Shown one piece after another: positions 15,919-25,164 of a stretch of DNA of 64,000 nucleotides. The notes beneath the pieces were generated by a model that made no database searches, was not told where the DNA came from, and saw nothing but the letters and a program-made list of their open reading frames with translations. Numbering within the stretch: position 1 is the stretch's first letter; the number at the start of each line of letters is the position of its first letter. The position numbers were made by a program, and so were the translations under genes. The stretch comes from Sphaerotilus montanus (lineage in GTDB: Bacteria > Pseudomonadota > Gammaproteobacteria > Burkholderiales > Burkholderiaceae_C). The stretch covers positions 4,092,001 to 4,156,000 of the forward strand of contig NZ_JACCFH010000001.1 of NCBI RefSeq assembly GCF_013410775.1. The letters run 5' to 3'.

Positions 15919-17189
15919 TCTGGGCGCTGCTGCTGAGTCTGGCGGTGGCGCTGGTCGCTGTCGCGGTGGCGGCGGGCTTGTGGCGCAGGCAGCAGCGCCT
16001 GCTGCGCTGGACGGCCGCGGGCATGGGCGAAACGGACGCGCCGCTGCTGCCGGGCGCTGCTGGGGAGATCGGGCAGCGGGTCGAGCGTGCCCTGCGGGCC
16101 GGGGCCGCCGCCCAGGCCGAGCAGGTGCGGCGGCTGGAGACCTTCCTCACCGCCATCGACGCCTCGCCCAACGGCATCCTGCTGCTCGATGCGCAGGACC
16201 ATCTCCAGTGGATCAACCAGACCGCGGCGGCCCATTTCGGCCTCGACGTGCTGCGCGACCGCGACCAGCGGGTGACCAATCTCGTGCGTTCGCCCGCATT
16301 CGTGGAACACCTGCAGAGCGGGCGATTCGACGGCTTCGACGAAGGCGTGAGCTTTCCGAGTCCGCGGGGCGACACGATGCTGTCGGTGGTGGTGCGGCCC
16401 TACGGCGACTCGATGAAGCTGGTGCTGTCGCAGGACATCACCGCCCGCGAGCGCAGCGACCGGATGCGGCGCGACTTCGTCGCCAACGTCTCGCACGAGA
16501 TCCGCAGCCCGCTGACGGTGCTGGCCGGCTTCATCGAGACGCTGTCCGATCTGCCCCTGACCGGGGCCGAGCGCCAGCGGGTGCTGGTGCTCATGCGCCA
16601 GCAGACCGACCGCATGCGCAACCTCGTCACCGATCTGCTGGCGCTGGCGCAGATCGAGGGCGCGCCCCGGCCGCTGTCGGACCACTGGACCGATGTGGGC
16701 GAGCTGATGTCGCAGATCGAGATCAGCGCGCGGGCGTCCGACAAGGACCGCCACCACTTCGAGCTGCAGGTCGGCGGGCCGGCGCAGCTGGGCGGGACCG
16801 AATCGGAGCTGTTCAGTGCCTTCTGGAACCTGGTGAGCAATGCGCTGCGCTACACCCCGGCGGGCGGCAGCGTGACGGCCCAGTGGGCGGTGCGCCCCGA
16901 TGGCACGGGCGAGTTCCGCGTGACCGACACCGGTGCCGGCATCGAGCGCGAGCACATTCCCCGCCTGACCGAGCGTTTCTACCGCGTCGACAGCAGCCGC
17001 TCGCGCGAGACCGGCGGCACCGGGCTGGGGCTGGCCATCGTCAAGCACGTGGTGCAGCGGCATGACGGCGAGTTGCTGATCGACAGTGTGCCGGGCAAGG
17101 GATCGGTGTTCCGCATCGTGCTGCCGGCCTTCCGGGTCCGTCTCCGAGCCCCTGCGACACCAAGGACACGGTCAGAGCCTGTAATCTGA
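15915..17189 (+). CDS. phoR: Phosphate regulon sensor kinase PhoR
   Basis: 424 residues from the GTG overlapping the phoB stop. A single N-terminal membrane helix (LLLSLAVALVAVAVAAGLW) rather than two, as in many PhoR. PAS domain about 78-175 (ASPNGILLLDAQDHLQWINQ). Phosphorylated His in FVANVSHEIRSPLTVLAGF near residue 197. N box NLVSNALRYTPAGG, G1 DTGAGIEREHIPRLTERFYR and G2 GGTGLGLAIVKHVVQRH. Complete and functional in appearance. It senses phosphate status through PhoU. Confidence 0.94.
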   Translation: MIWALLLSLAVALVAVAVAAGLWRRQQRLLRWTAAGMGETDAPLLPGAAGEIGQRVERALRAGAAAQAEQVRRLETFLTAIDASPNGILLLDAQDHLQWINQTAAAHFGLDVLRDRDQRVTNLVRSPAFVEHLQSGRFDGFDEGVSFPSPRGDTMLSVVVRPYGDSMKLVLSQDITARERSDRMRRDFVANVSHEIRSPLTVLAGFIETLSDLPLTGAERQRVLVLMRQQTDRMRNLVTDLLALAQIEGAPRPLSDHWTDVGELMSQIEISARASDKDRHHFELQVGGPAQLGGTESELFSAFWNLVSNALRYTPAGGSVTAQWAVRPDGTGEFRVTDTGAGIEREHIPRLTERFYRVDSSRSRETGGTGLGLAIVKHVVQRHDGELLIDSVPGKGSVFRIVLPAFRVRLRAPATPRTRSEPVI

Positions 17190-17194
17190 GGGGG

Positions 17195-19720
17195 TTGCTT
17201 CATTTCAGGCAGAGCCGATTGAACGTCCCGTCCCCGTCCGATCCGGGCCCCGTGCCCCACCCCGGAACGCCGACCCAGCAGCGATCCCGCGAGGAGGTCT
17301 CGCGGGTCGTGCTGCTCTACGTGCTGGCGGCGGCGCTCTGGATCGTCCTGTCCGATGCCCTGGTCCAGTGGCTGCTGCCCGATCCGGTGCTGCGCGGGGT
17401 GGTCGGCACGTTCAAGGGCTGGGTGTTCATCGGGGTGACCGCGGTGGTGCTGTACGGGCTGCTGCTGCGCCATGTGGAGCGCGGACACCAGGCCTTCGAC
17501 CGCGAGCGCGCCGCCTGGCAACAGCGTGACGAAGCGATGGTGCTGCTGCAGTCCCTGGTCGATGCCTCGCCAGACGCCATCTTCGTGAAGGACCGCACCG
17601 GGCGCTACCAGCTGTTCAACGCCGCGGCCGCCCGCATCGTCGGCAAGCCGGTCGCGGCCGTGATCGGGCAGGACGACCGCGCGCTGTTCGACGCCGACCA
17701 GGCCGTGGCGGTGCAGGCCAACGACCAGCAGGTCATGGCGCTGGGCCAGGATCTGACCTTCGAGGAGGTGCTCGACACCGTCGCCGGGCTGCGGACCTTC
17801 CAGGCGCTCAAGGGGCCGCTGCGGGGGGCGGATGGCCAGGTCACCGGCCTGTACGGCATTTCGCGCGACACCACCGAACGCAGCGCGCTGGCCCGCCAGC
17901 GGCAGCAGGCGCTGGAGGCCGCGCACCGGGCCCGCGATCTGCTGCGCGACGTGCTGGCGCGGGTGGACGACGGCCTGGTCGCGCTCGACCGGGACTGGAC
18001 CTTCACCTACGCCAATCCGCCGGCGGCCCGGATGCTCGGGCGCCAGCATCCGGACGAGCTGATCGGCCGCCAGGTCTGGACCGCGTTCCCGACCGTGGTC
18101 GGACGGCCATTCCAGCAGGCCTGCGAGCAGGCCATGCAGGACCAGCAGCCCATCGTGCGCGAGGACCACCACCCGCCCTGGGACCGCTGGTTCGAGTCCC
18201 GCATCTACCCGTCGCCGCAGGGCCTGTCGATCTACTTTTCCGACATCACGCCCCGGCGGCAGGCCGAGCGGGCGCTGCAGGTCAGCGAGCAGCGCTACCG
18301 GCTGGCGGCGAGCCACGGCCAGATCTGGGACTGGAGCGCCGACACCGGTCAGCTGGTCATCGCCTCCGGGTTCTGGGTGGGGCAGGGGCTGCAGGCGCCG
18401 CCGCCGCAGGCCAGCCTGCATCGGTTCGAGGAGCGCCTGCATCCGGACGATCTGTCGTGCTTCCGGTCGGCACTCACGGCCCATCTGCGGCAGCGGGCGC
18501 CGTACTGGCTGGAATTCCGCATGCGCCATGCCGATGGTTCTTGGCGCTGGTTCCAAACCCAGGGCCAGGCGGTCTGGGATGCCCGCGGGCGCGCCATCTA
18601 CATGGCCGGCACCACCTTCGACATCACCGAGCGCAAGGGGGCCGAGGAGGCGCTGCGCGAATCCGAGGCCTACCGCCGCCTGGTGTTCGAGCAACTGGCC
18701 GACGGCGTGCTGCTGATCGACAGCACGCTGATGGTGCTGGATGCCAACCCGCAGGCGCAGGCCATGCTGGGCTACACCCGCGCGGAACTCCTGCGCCTGT
18801 CGATGCACGACCTGCTGGCCGAACACGAGCGTCCGCGGCTGGATGCCGAGCGGGTCCGGCTGCTCTCGGGGGGAATGCACCTGGACGAATGGGCACACCG
18901 GCGCCGGGATGGCACGCAGTTCCCGGCCGAGGTCAGCGTCCGGGCCCTGGACGGGCAGCGCCACGTCAAGGTGCTGCGCGACATCTCCGCGCGGCGTGCC
19001 ACGGAGACCGCGCTGCTGAACTACCAGCTGGAGCTGTCCGAGCTCACCCAGCGCCTGCTGGAGCAGGAAAAGCAGACCACCCAGCGCGTGGCGCAGGCGC
19101 TCCACGACCACGTCGGACAGACGCTGGCGGTGATCCGGCTGAATCTGGATGCAGCGCAGGCCACCTACGGCCCCTCGATGCCGGCCGGTCTGCAGCAGAC
19201 CTGCGGTGGCCTGTCGCAGATGCTGGACCAGGTGGTGCGCGAGGTCCGGCTGGTGCTGGCCGATCTGCGCCCCCCGCTGCTGGAGGCGCAGGGGCTGGTG
19301 ACGGCGATCGACAACGAGATCCGCTCCCGGGTGCTGCCCGGTGTCGGCAGCGAGACGGGGGCGGACGTGCTGATCGAGGTCAGTGACGAGCTGGCCGCTC
19401 GGCGCTGGCCGGCGGATGTCGAATATGGCGTGTTCATGGTGGCGCGGGAGGCCATTGCCAACGCCCGCCAGCACGCGGGTGCGAGCCTGATCCGCGTGAT
19501 CCTGGGCGAGGACGACGGGGCTGGCGCCGACGGGCTGGCGCTGGACGTGCAGGACGACGGGCGCGGCATTCCGGCGCTCATGCAGCAGGGGCGGCCCGGC
19601 CACCTCGGCATCGTCGGCATGCGCGAGCGGGCCATCGCCATCGGCGCCCGGTTTTCGGTGGGGCCCGGCCCGGATGGCGGGACACGGGTCTCCCTGCGCT
19701 GGAAGGCGGACAAGACATGA
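17195..19720 (+). CDS. Multi-PAS sensor histidine kinase (NarX/HisKA_3 type)
   Basis: 841 residues from a TTG; a second TTG at 17219 is equally possible. Two membrane helices at about 35-52 and 70-90 are joined by a very short periplasmic loop. At least four PAS/PAC units follow (about 120-230, 245-360, 370-490, 500-610), each ending in a DITER-type segment. HisKA_3 dimerisation domain with phospho-His in VAQALHDHVGQTLAVIRLNL (about 635); HATPase with VAREAIANARQHAGAS, DDGRGIP and GHLGIVGMRERA. The last codon overlaps the NarL-type regulator start (ATGA), so the pair is cognate. The ligand is unknown. Confidence 0.85.
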   Translation: MLHFRQSRLNVPSPSDPGPVPHPGTPTQQRSREEVSRVVLLYVLAAALWIVLSDALVQWLLPDPVLRGVVGTFKGWVFIGVTAVVLYGLLLRHVERGHQAFDRERAAWQQRDEAMVLLQSLVDASPDAIFVKDRTGRYQLFNAAAARIVGKPVAAVIGQDDRALFDADQAVAVQANDQQVMALGQDLTFEEVLDTVAGLRTFQALKGPLRGADGQVTGLYGISRDTTERSALARQRQQALEAAHRARDLLRDVLARVDDGLVALDRDWTFTYANPPAARMLGRQHPDELIGRQVWTAFPTVVGRPFQQACEQAMQDQQPIVREDHHPPWDRWFESRIYPSPQGLSIYFSDITPRRQAERALQVSEQRYRLAASHGQIWDWSADTGQLVIASGFWVGQGLQAPPPQASLHRFEERLHPDDLSCFRSALTAHLRQRAPYWLEFRMRHADGSWRWFQTQGQAVWDARGRAIYMAGTTFDITERKGAEEALRESEAYRRLVFEQLADGVLLIDSTLMVLDANPQAQAMLGYTRAELLRLSMHDLLAEHERPRLDAERVRLLSGGMHLDEWAHRRRDGTQFPAEVSVRALDGQRHVKVLRDISARRATETALLNYQLELSELTQRLLEQEKQTTQRVAQALHDHVGQTLAVIRLNLDAAQATYGPSMPAGLQQTCGGLSQMLDQVVREVRLVLADLRPPLLEAQGLVTAIDNEIRSRVLPGVGSETGADVLIEVSDELAARRWPADVEYGVFMVAREAIANARQHAGASLIRVILGEDDGAGADGLALDVQDDGRGIPALMQQGRPGHLGIVGMRERAIAIGARFSVGPGPDGGTRVSLRWKADKT

Positions 19721-20367
19721 ACACGTGTGCGCTGTATCTGGTCGATGACCACGCGATGATGCGCGACGGGCTGCGCGCGGTGCTGCAGGCGGCCGGGCAC
19801 CGGGTGGTGGGCGAGTCGGGCGATCCCACGGTGGCGCTGGCGGAGCTGCAGCAGCTCCAGCCGGCCTTGCTGCTGCTCGATCTGCACCTGGGCGAGCAGC
19901 AGTCCGGGCTGGCCTTGCTGGGCGAGTTGCAGCGCCGTCAGTTGCCGGTGCGCACCATCGTGCTGAGCATGTCGGCGCAACCCCGCCATGTGGCCGAAGC
20001 GCTGCGCCTGGGTGCGATGGGCTATGTGCTCAAGGGCTCGCCGTCGAGCGAGCTGCTGGGCGCGGTCGACGCCGTGCTGCAGGGACGGCGCCACCTGAGC
20101 CCGGACGTGGCCGATCTGGCCGTGCAGGGCCTGACGGCCCGTGACGAGGCCTCGGCACTCGACGGCCTGTCGGTGCGGGAGCGGCAGATCATCGCCATGG
20201 TCGTGCGCGGCCATTCGAGCACCGAGATCGGCACGCTGCTGCACCTGTCGCCCAAGACGGTCGACTCCTACCGCAGCCGCCTGATGGGCAAGCTGGGCGT
20301 CTCGGACGTGCCGGCGCTGGTGCGGCTGGCCATCCGGGCCGGTCTGATCGACGCCGACGAACCGTGA
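19717..20367 (+). CDS. NarL/FixJ-type response regulator
   Basis: 216 residues. Receiver with VDDHAMMRDGL, phosphoacceptor Asp in LLLLDLHLGEQQ and Lys in YVLKGSP. The LuxR-type helix-turn-helix DGLSVRERQIIAMVVRGHSSTEIGTLLHLSPKTVDSYRSRLMGKLGV is spread over about residues 147-195. It overlaps the upstream kinase gene by four bases. Target genes are not evident. Confidence 0.92.
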   Translation: MNTCALYLVDDHAMMRDGLRAVLQAAGHRVVGESGDPTVALAELQQLQPALLLLDLHLGEQQSGLALLGELQRRQLPVRTIVLSMSAQPRHVAEALRLGAMGYVLKGSPSSELLGAVDAVLQGRRHLSPDVADLAVQGLTARDEASALDGLSVRERQIIAMVVRGHSSTEIGTLLHLSPKTVDSYRSRLMGKLGVSDVPALVRLAIRAGLIDADEP

Positions 20368-20519
20368 GTCTTTTCGTGCCTTACTTGGTGCTGACGGCGT
20401 TTTCCGGCAGGACCTGTCCAGAACTCCCCGCAGACCCGGCAGGCCCGCCCTCCTAGAGTCCCGGCACGCTGGAAGTCACTCTGGTGCCATTCCGGCGCCA
20501 CTCCGGCGGGAGCCTCGGC

Positions 20520-20936
20520 GTGTCCCTGCACGGTCTTGAATCCGAACTGCCCTGCCGCGTCTTGGTCGTGGTCGGCTCGCCGCGTCGGCTGGCCGAGGTG
20601 CACGCCGTGCTGGGTCTGGTCATGCCCGACGGCCTCGTGGAAGTTGCCGACACCGTGGTGGAGGCGCTGCTGCGCCTGACCCGCAAGCCGGCGCAGCTGC
20701 TGCTGCTGGACCTGGCGGTGGATGACGCCTTCGCACCCATGGTCGTCCGGCACCTGGCGCGTGTGGCACCGGTCACCGAGGTGCTGGTGTTCGATGACCG
20801 CGCCCGCACCGTCCCCGGCCACCAGCGGGTGCACGCCTGGGAAGAACTGGACAGCGTGCTGACCCGCTGGCACGCGGTGGTGCAGCGATCCGCCCGTGGG
20901 CTGCATGGACCAGAAGAAGAAAGAAGCCTGTCATGA
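20520..20936 (+). CDS. Receiver-like small protein coupled to the hybrid kinase
   Basis: 138 residues from a GTG with GGGAG seven bases upstream; another GTG lies at 20484. The fold resembles a receiver domain: hydrophobic strand CRVLVVVGS, helix, then QLLLLDLAVDD with an Asp where the phosphoacceptor would be, and VTEVLVFDD in place of the Thr strand. The acidic pocket (normally DD or ED) is replaced by GSP and no conserved Lys is evident, so it is probably a non-phosphorylatable pseudo-receiver. Its stop overlaps the start of the 1246-residue hybrid kinase (ATGA), suggesting a dedicated partner. No output domain. Confidence 0.6.
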   Translation: MSLHGLESELPCRVLVVVGSPRRLAEVHAVLGLVMPDGLVEVADTVVEALLRLTRKPAQLLLLDLAVDDAFAPMVVRHLARVAPVTEVLVFDDRARTVPGHQRVHAWEELDSVLTRWHAVVQRSARGLHGPEEERSLS

Positions 20937-23900
20937 AACCGGCCCCCCATCCCCCGAACGAAGCCGCACGCCTGCAGACCCTGACGGGCCTGAACGTGCT
21001 CGATACCCCCGCCGATCCGGTGCTGGACGGCCTGGTGCGCAGTGCCGCGCTGGCATTGGGCTGCCCGATCTCGCTGGTCAGTCTGGTCGATGCGGACCGC
21101 CAGTGGTTCAAGGCCCGGGTCGGACTGGATGCCACCCAGACCGGCCGTGCGCCGTCCTTCTGCGGGCACGCCGTCCTGGGGGACACCCTGTTCGAGGTAC
21201 CCGATGCGACGCTGGACGCGCGCTTTGCCGACAACCCGCTGGTCACGGGTGACCCGAACGTGCGCTTCTACGCCGGCATGCCGCTCACCCTCGACGGACA
21301 CGCCATCGGCACCCTGTGCGTGATCGACCGCCAGCCCCGCCAGCTCACTGAAGCGCAGCGCGAGATGCTGGAAGACTTGGGCCGCGTGGCGACCCACTGG
21401 ATGCAGAGCTGGCGCCAGTCGCAGGCGCTGGACCAGCACATGCACCACCTGGAGGAGCGTGTGGCCACGCGCACGCAGGAACTTGCGCTGGCCAAGCAGG
21501 CGGCCGAAGCGGCCAACGAGGCCAAGAGCGCCTTCCTCGCCACGATGAGCCACGAGATCCGCACGCCGATGAACGGCGTGGTCGGCATCGTCGACGTGCT
21601 GCGGCAGTCGAGCCTGACGCCCTACCAGTCCGACCTGGCCGACACGATCCGCGACTCGGCCTTCGCGCTGCTGGGCATCCTGGACGACATCCTCGACTTC
21701 TCGAAGATCGAGGCCGGGCACCTGGCGCTGGAATCCGAGCCCGTGGCGCTGCTGCGGCTGGTGGAGGGCGTGTGTGACGCGCTGCAGCCGGTGGCGGTGG
21801 CGCGGCGCGTGTCGCTGCAGGTGTTCGTCGATCCGGCGCTGCCGGCGTGGATCCTCAGCGATGTGGTGCGGCTGCGCCAGATCCTCAACAACCTGCTGGC
21901 CAACGCGGTCAAGTTCTCGGCCGGGCTGGAGCGGGCCGGCCAGGTGCGGGTGCGGGCCGAAGCGCTCGGCGAAGACCGTCTGGTCCTGCAGGTCCGCGAC
22001 AACGGCATCGGGCTGCCGGCATCGGCGCAGGCCCGGGTCTTCGATCCCTTCGAACAGGCCGAAGGCAGCACCTCGCGCCGCTACGGTGGCACCGGTCTGG
22101 GGCTGTCCATCTGCCGCCGCCTCGTGACGGCGTTTGGTGGCGACATCCGCGTCGAGAGCACACCGGGGCAGGGCGCCGTGTTCACGGTGACGCTGCCCTT
22201 GCAGCGCTGCGAGCGCGCCCCGGCCACCCACTTCGAGCGCGAGGCCGAACTCTCCGGCCTGCAGGGCCACGTGCTGCTGGACGATCCGCAGCAGGCCCGG
22301 GACTGGTGTGCCTATCTGACGGCCGCCGGCGCGCAGGTGCAGTGCTGGTCCGACGCCGACGCGCTGTGGCGGGCGCTGGCGGACCGGCGACCGGATGGTC
22401 CGACCGTCGTGCTGTGGCAGACCCGGCAGAACCGCGACCCGGCCGAGACGACGCGGGTGCGGATGCGTGGCGAGGCGGTGGCCCCGGGCCTGCAGTGGGT
22501 CTGGCTCACGCCGGGCCAGCGGCGCAATCCGCGGGTGCTCGGCCCCGGGCTGGTGATGCTCGACCAGGACGCGCTGCACCGCGCTGCGCTGCTCAAGGCG
22601 GTGGCGCTGGCGGTCGGCCGCCGTGTGCCGGATCCCGTCGAGCTGGGCACCGGGGCATCGCCGGGCCGACCGCTGCTGTCGGACAACCGGGATGCCGTGC
22701 TGCAGGGCCGGCTGGTGCTGGTCGCCGAGGACAACGACATCAACCAGAAGGTGATCCGCCGGCAGCTGGCGCTGCTCGGGCTGTCCGCCGAAGTGGCAGA
22801 CAACGGGCTGGATGCTCTGGAGCGCGCCCGCAGCGGACGTTTTGCGCTGCTGCTGACCGATCTGCACATGCCGGGCATGGACGGCTACGAACTCGCCAGC
22901 ACGCTGCGCCGCGGGGAGAGCCCCGGCCAGCACCTGCCCATCATCGCGCTGACCGCCAATGCGCTGAGCGGCGAGGCCGAACGCTGCCGCACGGCGGGCA
23001 TGGACGACTACCTCACCAAGCCCGTGCAGCTCGAACAGCTGGGCGCGACGCTGGCCCGCTGGCTGGCGCCGGCCGTCTCGCCGCCCTCGATGCCGCTGCC
23101 TGGCGACGGACCGGCCCTGCCGGTGTTCGACCCGACGGCGCTCGCCCGGCTGGTCGGTGACGATCCGGCGGTGATCGACAGCTTCCAGCGCGATTACCTG
23201 GTGTCCAGCCGCGCCACCGCCGAGCTGCTGCGCACGGCGACCGCCCGCGCGGACTGGGCGCAGGCCAGTGCCCTGGGGCACCGCCTGAAATCCTCGTCCC
23301 GGTCCATCGGCGCGATGGCGCTGGGCGGCTGCTGCGCCGGCATCGAGCAGGCGGGCGCGACGGGCGACGGGGTCGCCGTCACGGCCTGGATGCAGCGCTT
23401 CGAGTGCGAACTGGCCGCGCTGGTGGCCCGGCTGGAGGCGGTCCCTGCCACCGCACAGACCGCCATGGCCAGCCGCGACGCCGACCCCACGCTGATGCTC
23501 GTCGACGACGACCCGTTCCAGCTCCAGGTGCTGCAGCGCCAGCTCGCTGCGCTCGGGGTCGGCTCGGTCCAGTCCTGCACCTCCGGGGCCCTCGCGCTGC
23601 AGCGTCTGCGCGGGCGCGACACCTCGGCGATGCTGCTGCTGCTCGACCTGAACATGCCGGGCATGGACGGCGTCGAATTCATGCGCCACCTCGCCGAGCA
23701 GCACTACCAGGGCGCACTGGCACTCGTCAGCGGGGCCGACCACCGCGTGCTGGAAACGGCCGCCAAGCTCGCCAGCGCCTACCAGCTGCACGTGCTGCAC
23801 CACTTGCACAAACCGGTGGCCTCGGCGGTCCTGGGAGAGCTGGTGGCACGCTGGCGCGGCTTCGTGCCGGCGCAGGTGCGCCACGCGGCCCGTACACGGA

Positions 23901-24673
23901 CCCCGGACGAGATCGACCGCGCGCTGCGTGGCAACCAGCTGATCCTGCATTACCAGCCCAAGGTCTCCATGGCGGACGGCGCGCTGGTGGGCGTCGAGGC
24001 ACTGGTGCGCTGGCGGCATCCGTCCGAAGGACTGCTCTATCCCGACAGCTTCATCGCGGTGGCCGAATCCAGCGGCCAGATCGATGCGCTCACCCGCAGC
24101 GTGCTCTCGCAGGCGATGGGGCAGGCGCGCCGCTGGCGCGAAGCGGGCATGGGCCTGCGTGTGGCGGTCAATGTCTCGATGGACAACCTGGCGCGGCTGG
24201 ACTTCCCGGAGTTCGTGCTGCGCGAGGCGGTCCACCACGGCGTGCCGCTGACCGACCTGATGCTGGAGGTGACCGAGTCGCGCCTGATGCGCGACGCGCG
24301 GGTGCCGATGGACATCCTGACCCGGCTGCGCCTGAAGCACATCGGCCTGTCGATCGACGACTTCGGCACCGGCCACTCGTCGCTGGCGCAGCTGCGCGAC
24401 ATCCCCTTCGACGAGCTGAAGATCGACCGCGGCTTCGTCCACGGCAACCGGGACCAGCCGACCCAGCGTGCCATCTTCGCCGCTAGCCTGGAGATGGCGC
24501 ACCAGCTCGACATGACCGCGGTCGCCGAAGGCGTCGAGGACCGGGCCGACTGGGACTTCGCGCGGGCGGCGGGTTGCGACATCGCGCAGGGCTACTTCAT
24601 CGGCCGCCCGATGCCGGCCGAGGCGCTGCCGGACTGGATCCGACTCTGGCGCAAGCGCAGCGAGACGCTCTGA
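20933..24673 (+). CDS. GAF-hybrid histidine kinase with REC, Hpt, REC and EAL domains
   Basis: 1246 residues, cytosolic. GAF domain 15-160 (NVLDTP, VSLVDADRQWFKAR, SFCGHAVL), coiled segment 165-195, phospho-His207 in ATMSHEIRTPMNG, HATPase to about 425 with GTGLGLSI, a degenerate receiver-like stretch 430-560, REC with phospho-Asp643 in LLTDLHMPGMDG, Hpt with His783 in GHRLKSSSRSIGA, a second REC with Asp905 in LLDLNMPGMDG, and an EAL domain from about 985. The EAL catalytic set looks intact: VEALVRW, VNVSM, EVTESR, DDFGTG, KIDRGF, AEGVED. It could therefore relay phosphate through all modules and gate c-di-GMP hydrolysis in a single chain. Its stop is directly followed by an IS element. Confidence 0.9.
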   Translation: MKPAPHPPNEAARLQTLTGLNVLDTPADPVLDGLVRSAALALGCPISLVSLVDADRQWFKARVGLDATQTGRAPSFCGHAVLGDTLFEVPDATLDARFADNPLVTGDPNVRFYAGMPLTLDGHAIGTLCVIDRQPRQLTEAQREMLEDLGRVATHWMQSWRQSQALDQHMHHLEERVATRTQELALAKQAAEAANEAKSAFLATMSHEIRTPMNGVVGIVDVLRQSSLTPYQSDLADTIRDSAFALLGILDDILDFSKIEAGHLALESEPVALLRLVEGVCDALQPVAVARRVSLQVFVDPALPAWILSDVVRLRQILNNLLANAVKFSAGLERAGQVRVRAEALGEDRLVLQVRDNGIGLPASAQARVFDPFEQAEGSTSRRYGGTGLGLSICRRLVTAFGGDIRVESTPGQGAVFTVTLPLQRCERAPATHFEREAELSGLQGHVLLDDPQQARDWCAYLTAAGAQVQCWSDADALWRALADRRPDGPTVVLWQTRQNRDPAETTRVRMRGEAVAPGLQWVWLTPGQRRNPRVLGPGLVMLDQDALHRAALLKAVALAVGRRVPDPVELGTGASPGRPLLSDNRDAVLQGRLVLVAEDNDINQKVIRRQLALLGLSAEVADNGLDALERARSGRFALLLTDLHMPGMDGYELASTLRRGESPGQHLPIIALTANALSGEAERCRTAGMDDYLTKPVQLEQLGATLARWLAPAVSPPSMPLPGDGPALPVFDPTALARLVGDDPAVIDSFQRDYLVSSRATAELLRTATARADWAQASALGHRLKSSSRSIGAMALGGCCAGIEQAGATGDGVAVTAWMQRFECELAALVARLEAVPATAQTAMASRDADPTLMLVDDDPFQLQVLQRQLAALGVGSVQSCTSGALALQRLRGRDTSAMLLLLDLNMPGMDGVEFMRHLAEQHYQGALALVSGADHRVLETAAKLASAYQLHVLHHLHKPVASAVLGELVARWRGFVPAQVRHAARTRTPDEIDRALRGNQLILHYQPKVSMADGALVGVEALVRWRHPSEGLLYPDSFIAVAESSGQIDALTRSVLSQAMGQARRWREAGMGLRVAVNVSMDNLARLDFPEFVLREAVHHGVPLTDLMLEVTESRLMRDARVPMDILTRLRLKHIGLSIDDFGTGHSSLAQLRDIPFDELKIDRGFVHGNRDQPTQRAIFAASLEMAHQLDMTAVAEGVEDRADWDFARAAGCDIAQGYFIGRPMPAEALPDWIRLWRKRSETL

Positions 24674-24691
24674 CCCGAACTGAGCGACAAG

Positions 24692-24711
24692 CCCCGGGGT
24701 TCAGCCCGGGG
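24692..24711. repeat. Left-end subterminal hairpin of the IS200/IS605 element
   Basis: CCCCGGG, loop GTTCAG, CCCGGGG: a 7-bp GC stem just outside the tnpA stop codon. It is of the size recognised as single-stranded DNA by Y1 transposases. Confidence 0.7.
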
Positions 24712-24719
24712 TCGAGCGT

Positions 24720-25139
24720 TCAAGCCGGAACGGCTTGCTGCTGTTCGATGTACTGACGCAGGATTTCGATTGGCGCTCCACCACAAGACGCGGCGAAGTA
24801 GGACGGGGACCACAAAACGCCCCGGCGCTTCAGCCACGGATGGAAGTCCCCGAATTCCTTGCGCAACAGGCGCGATGAAACCCCCTTCAGGCTGTTCACC
24901 AGCGCGCTCAACGCGACCTTCGGCGGGTAGTTGATGAGCAGGTGAACGTGATCATGCTCGCCGTTGAACTCGATCAGCTCGGCATCGAAGTCTTTGCACA
25001 CGTCGGAAAGGATGCGGTGAAGGCTGTCGAGATGCTCTTGTCGGAACACCCCGCGCCTGTATTTGGTCACGAAGACCAAGTGGGCATGAATGGCAAAAAA
25101 GCAGTGTCTGCCCCGGCGATAGTCAGTTTCTTGTGTCAT
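24720..25139 (-). CDS. tnpA: IS200/IS605 Y1 transposase TnpA
   Basis: 139 residues, normal length. The HUH motif is His64-Val-His66 (EHDHVHLLIN) and the catalytic tyrosine is Tyr130 in the C-terminal helix (LRQYIEQQQ). It nicks and joins single-stranded DNA at the element ends. Both active-site elements are intact, so the element could be mobile. It is transcribed divergently from tnpB with only 25 bases between the start codons. Confidence 0.95.
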   Translation of the reverse strand: MTQETDYRRGRHCFFAIHAHLVFVTKYRRGVFRQEHLDSLHRILSDVCKDFDAELIEFNGEHDHVHLLINYPPKVALSALVNSLKGVSSRLLRKEFGDFHPWLKRRGVLWSPSYFAASCGGAPIEILRQYIEQQQAVPA

Positions 25140-25164
25140 AGACCAATTGTGCTACAGTGATTTC

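Noticed and set aside
16979-19603. 874-codon minus-strand open frame opposite the multi-PAS kinase
   Set aside because: Same shadow effect; no motif, and the plus-strand gene is complete.
20453-24502. Very long open frame (1349 codons) on the minus strand opposite the hybrid kinase gene
   Set aside because: His/Gln/Arg-rich shadow translation typical of high-GC antisense frames; the plus strand encodes a clear multidomain kinase over the same bases.
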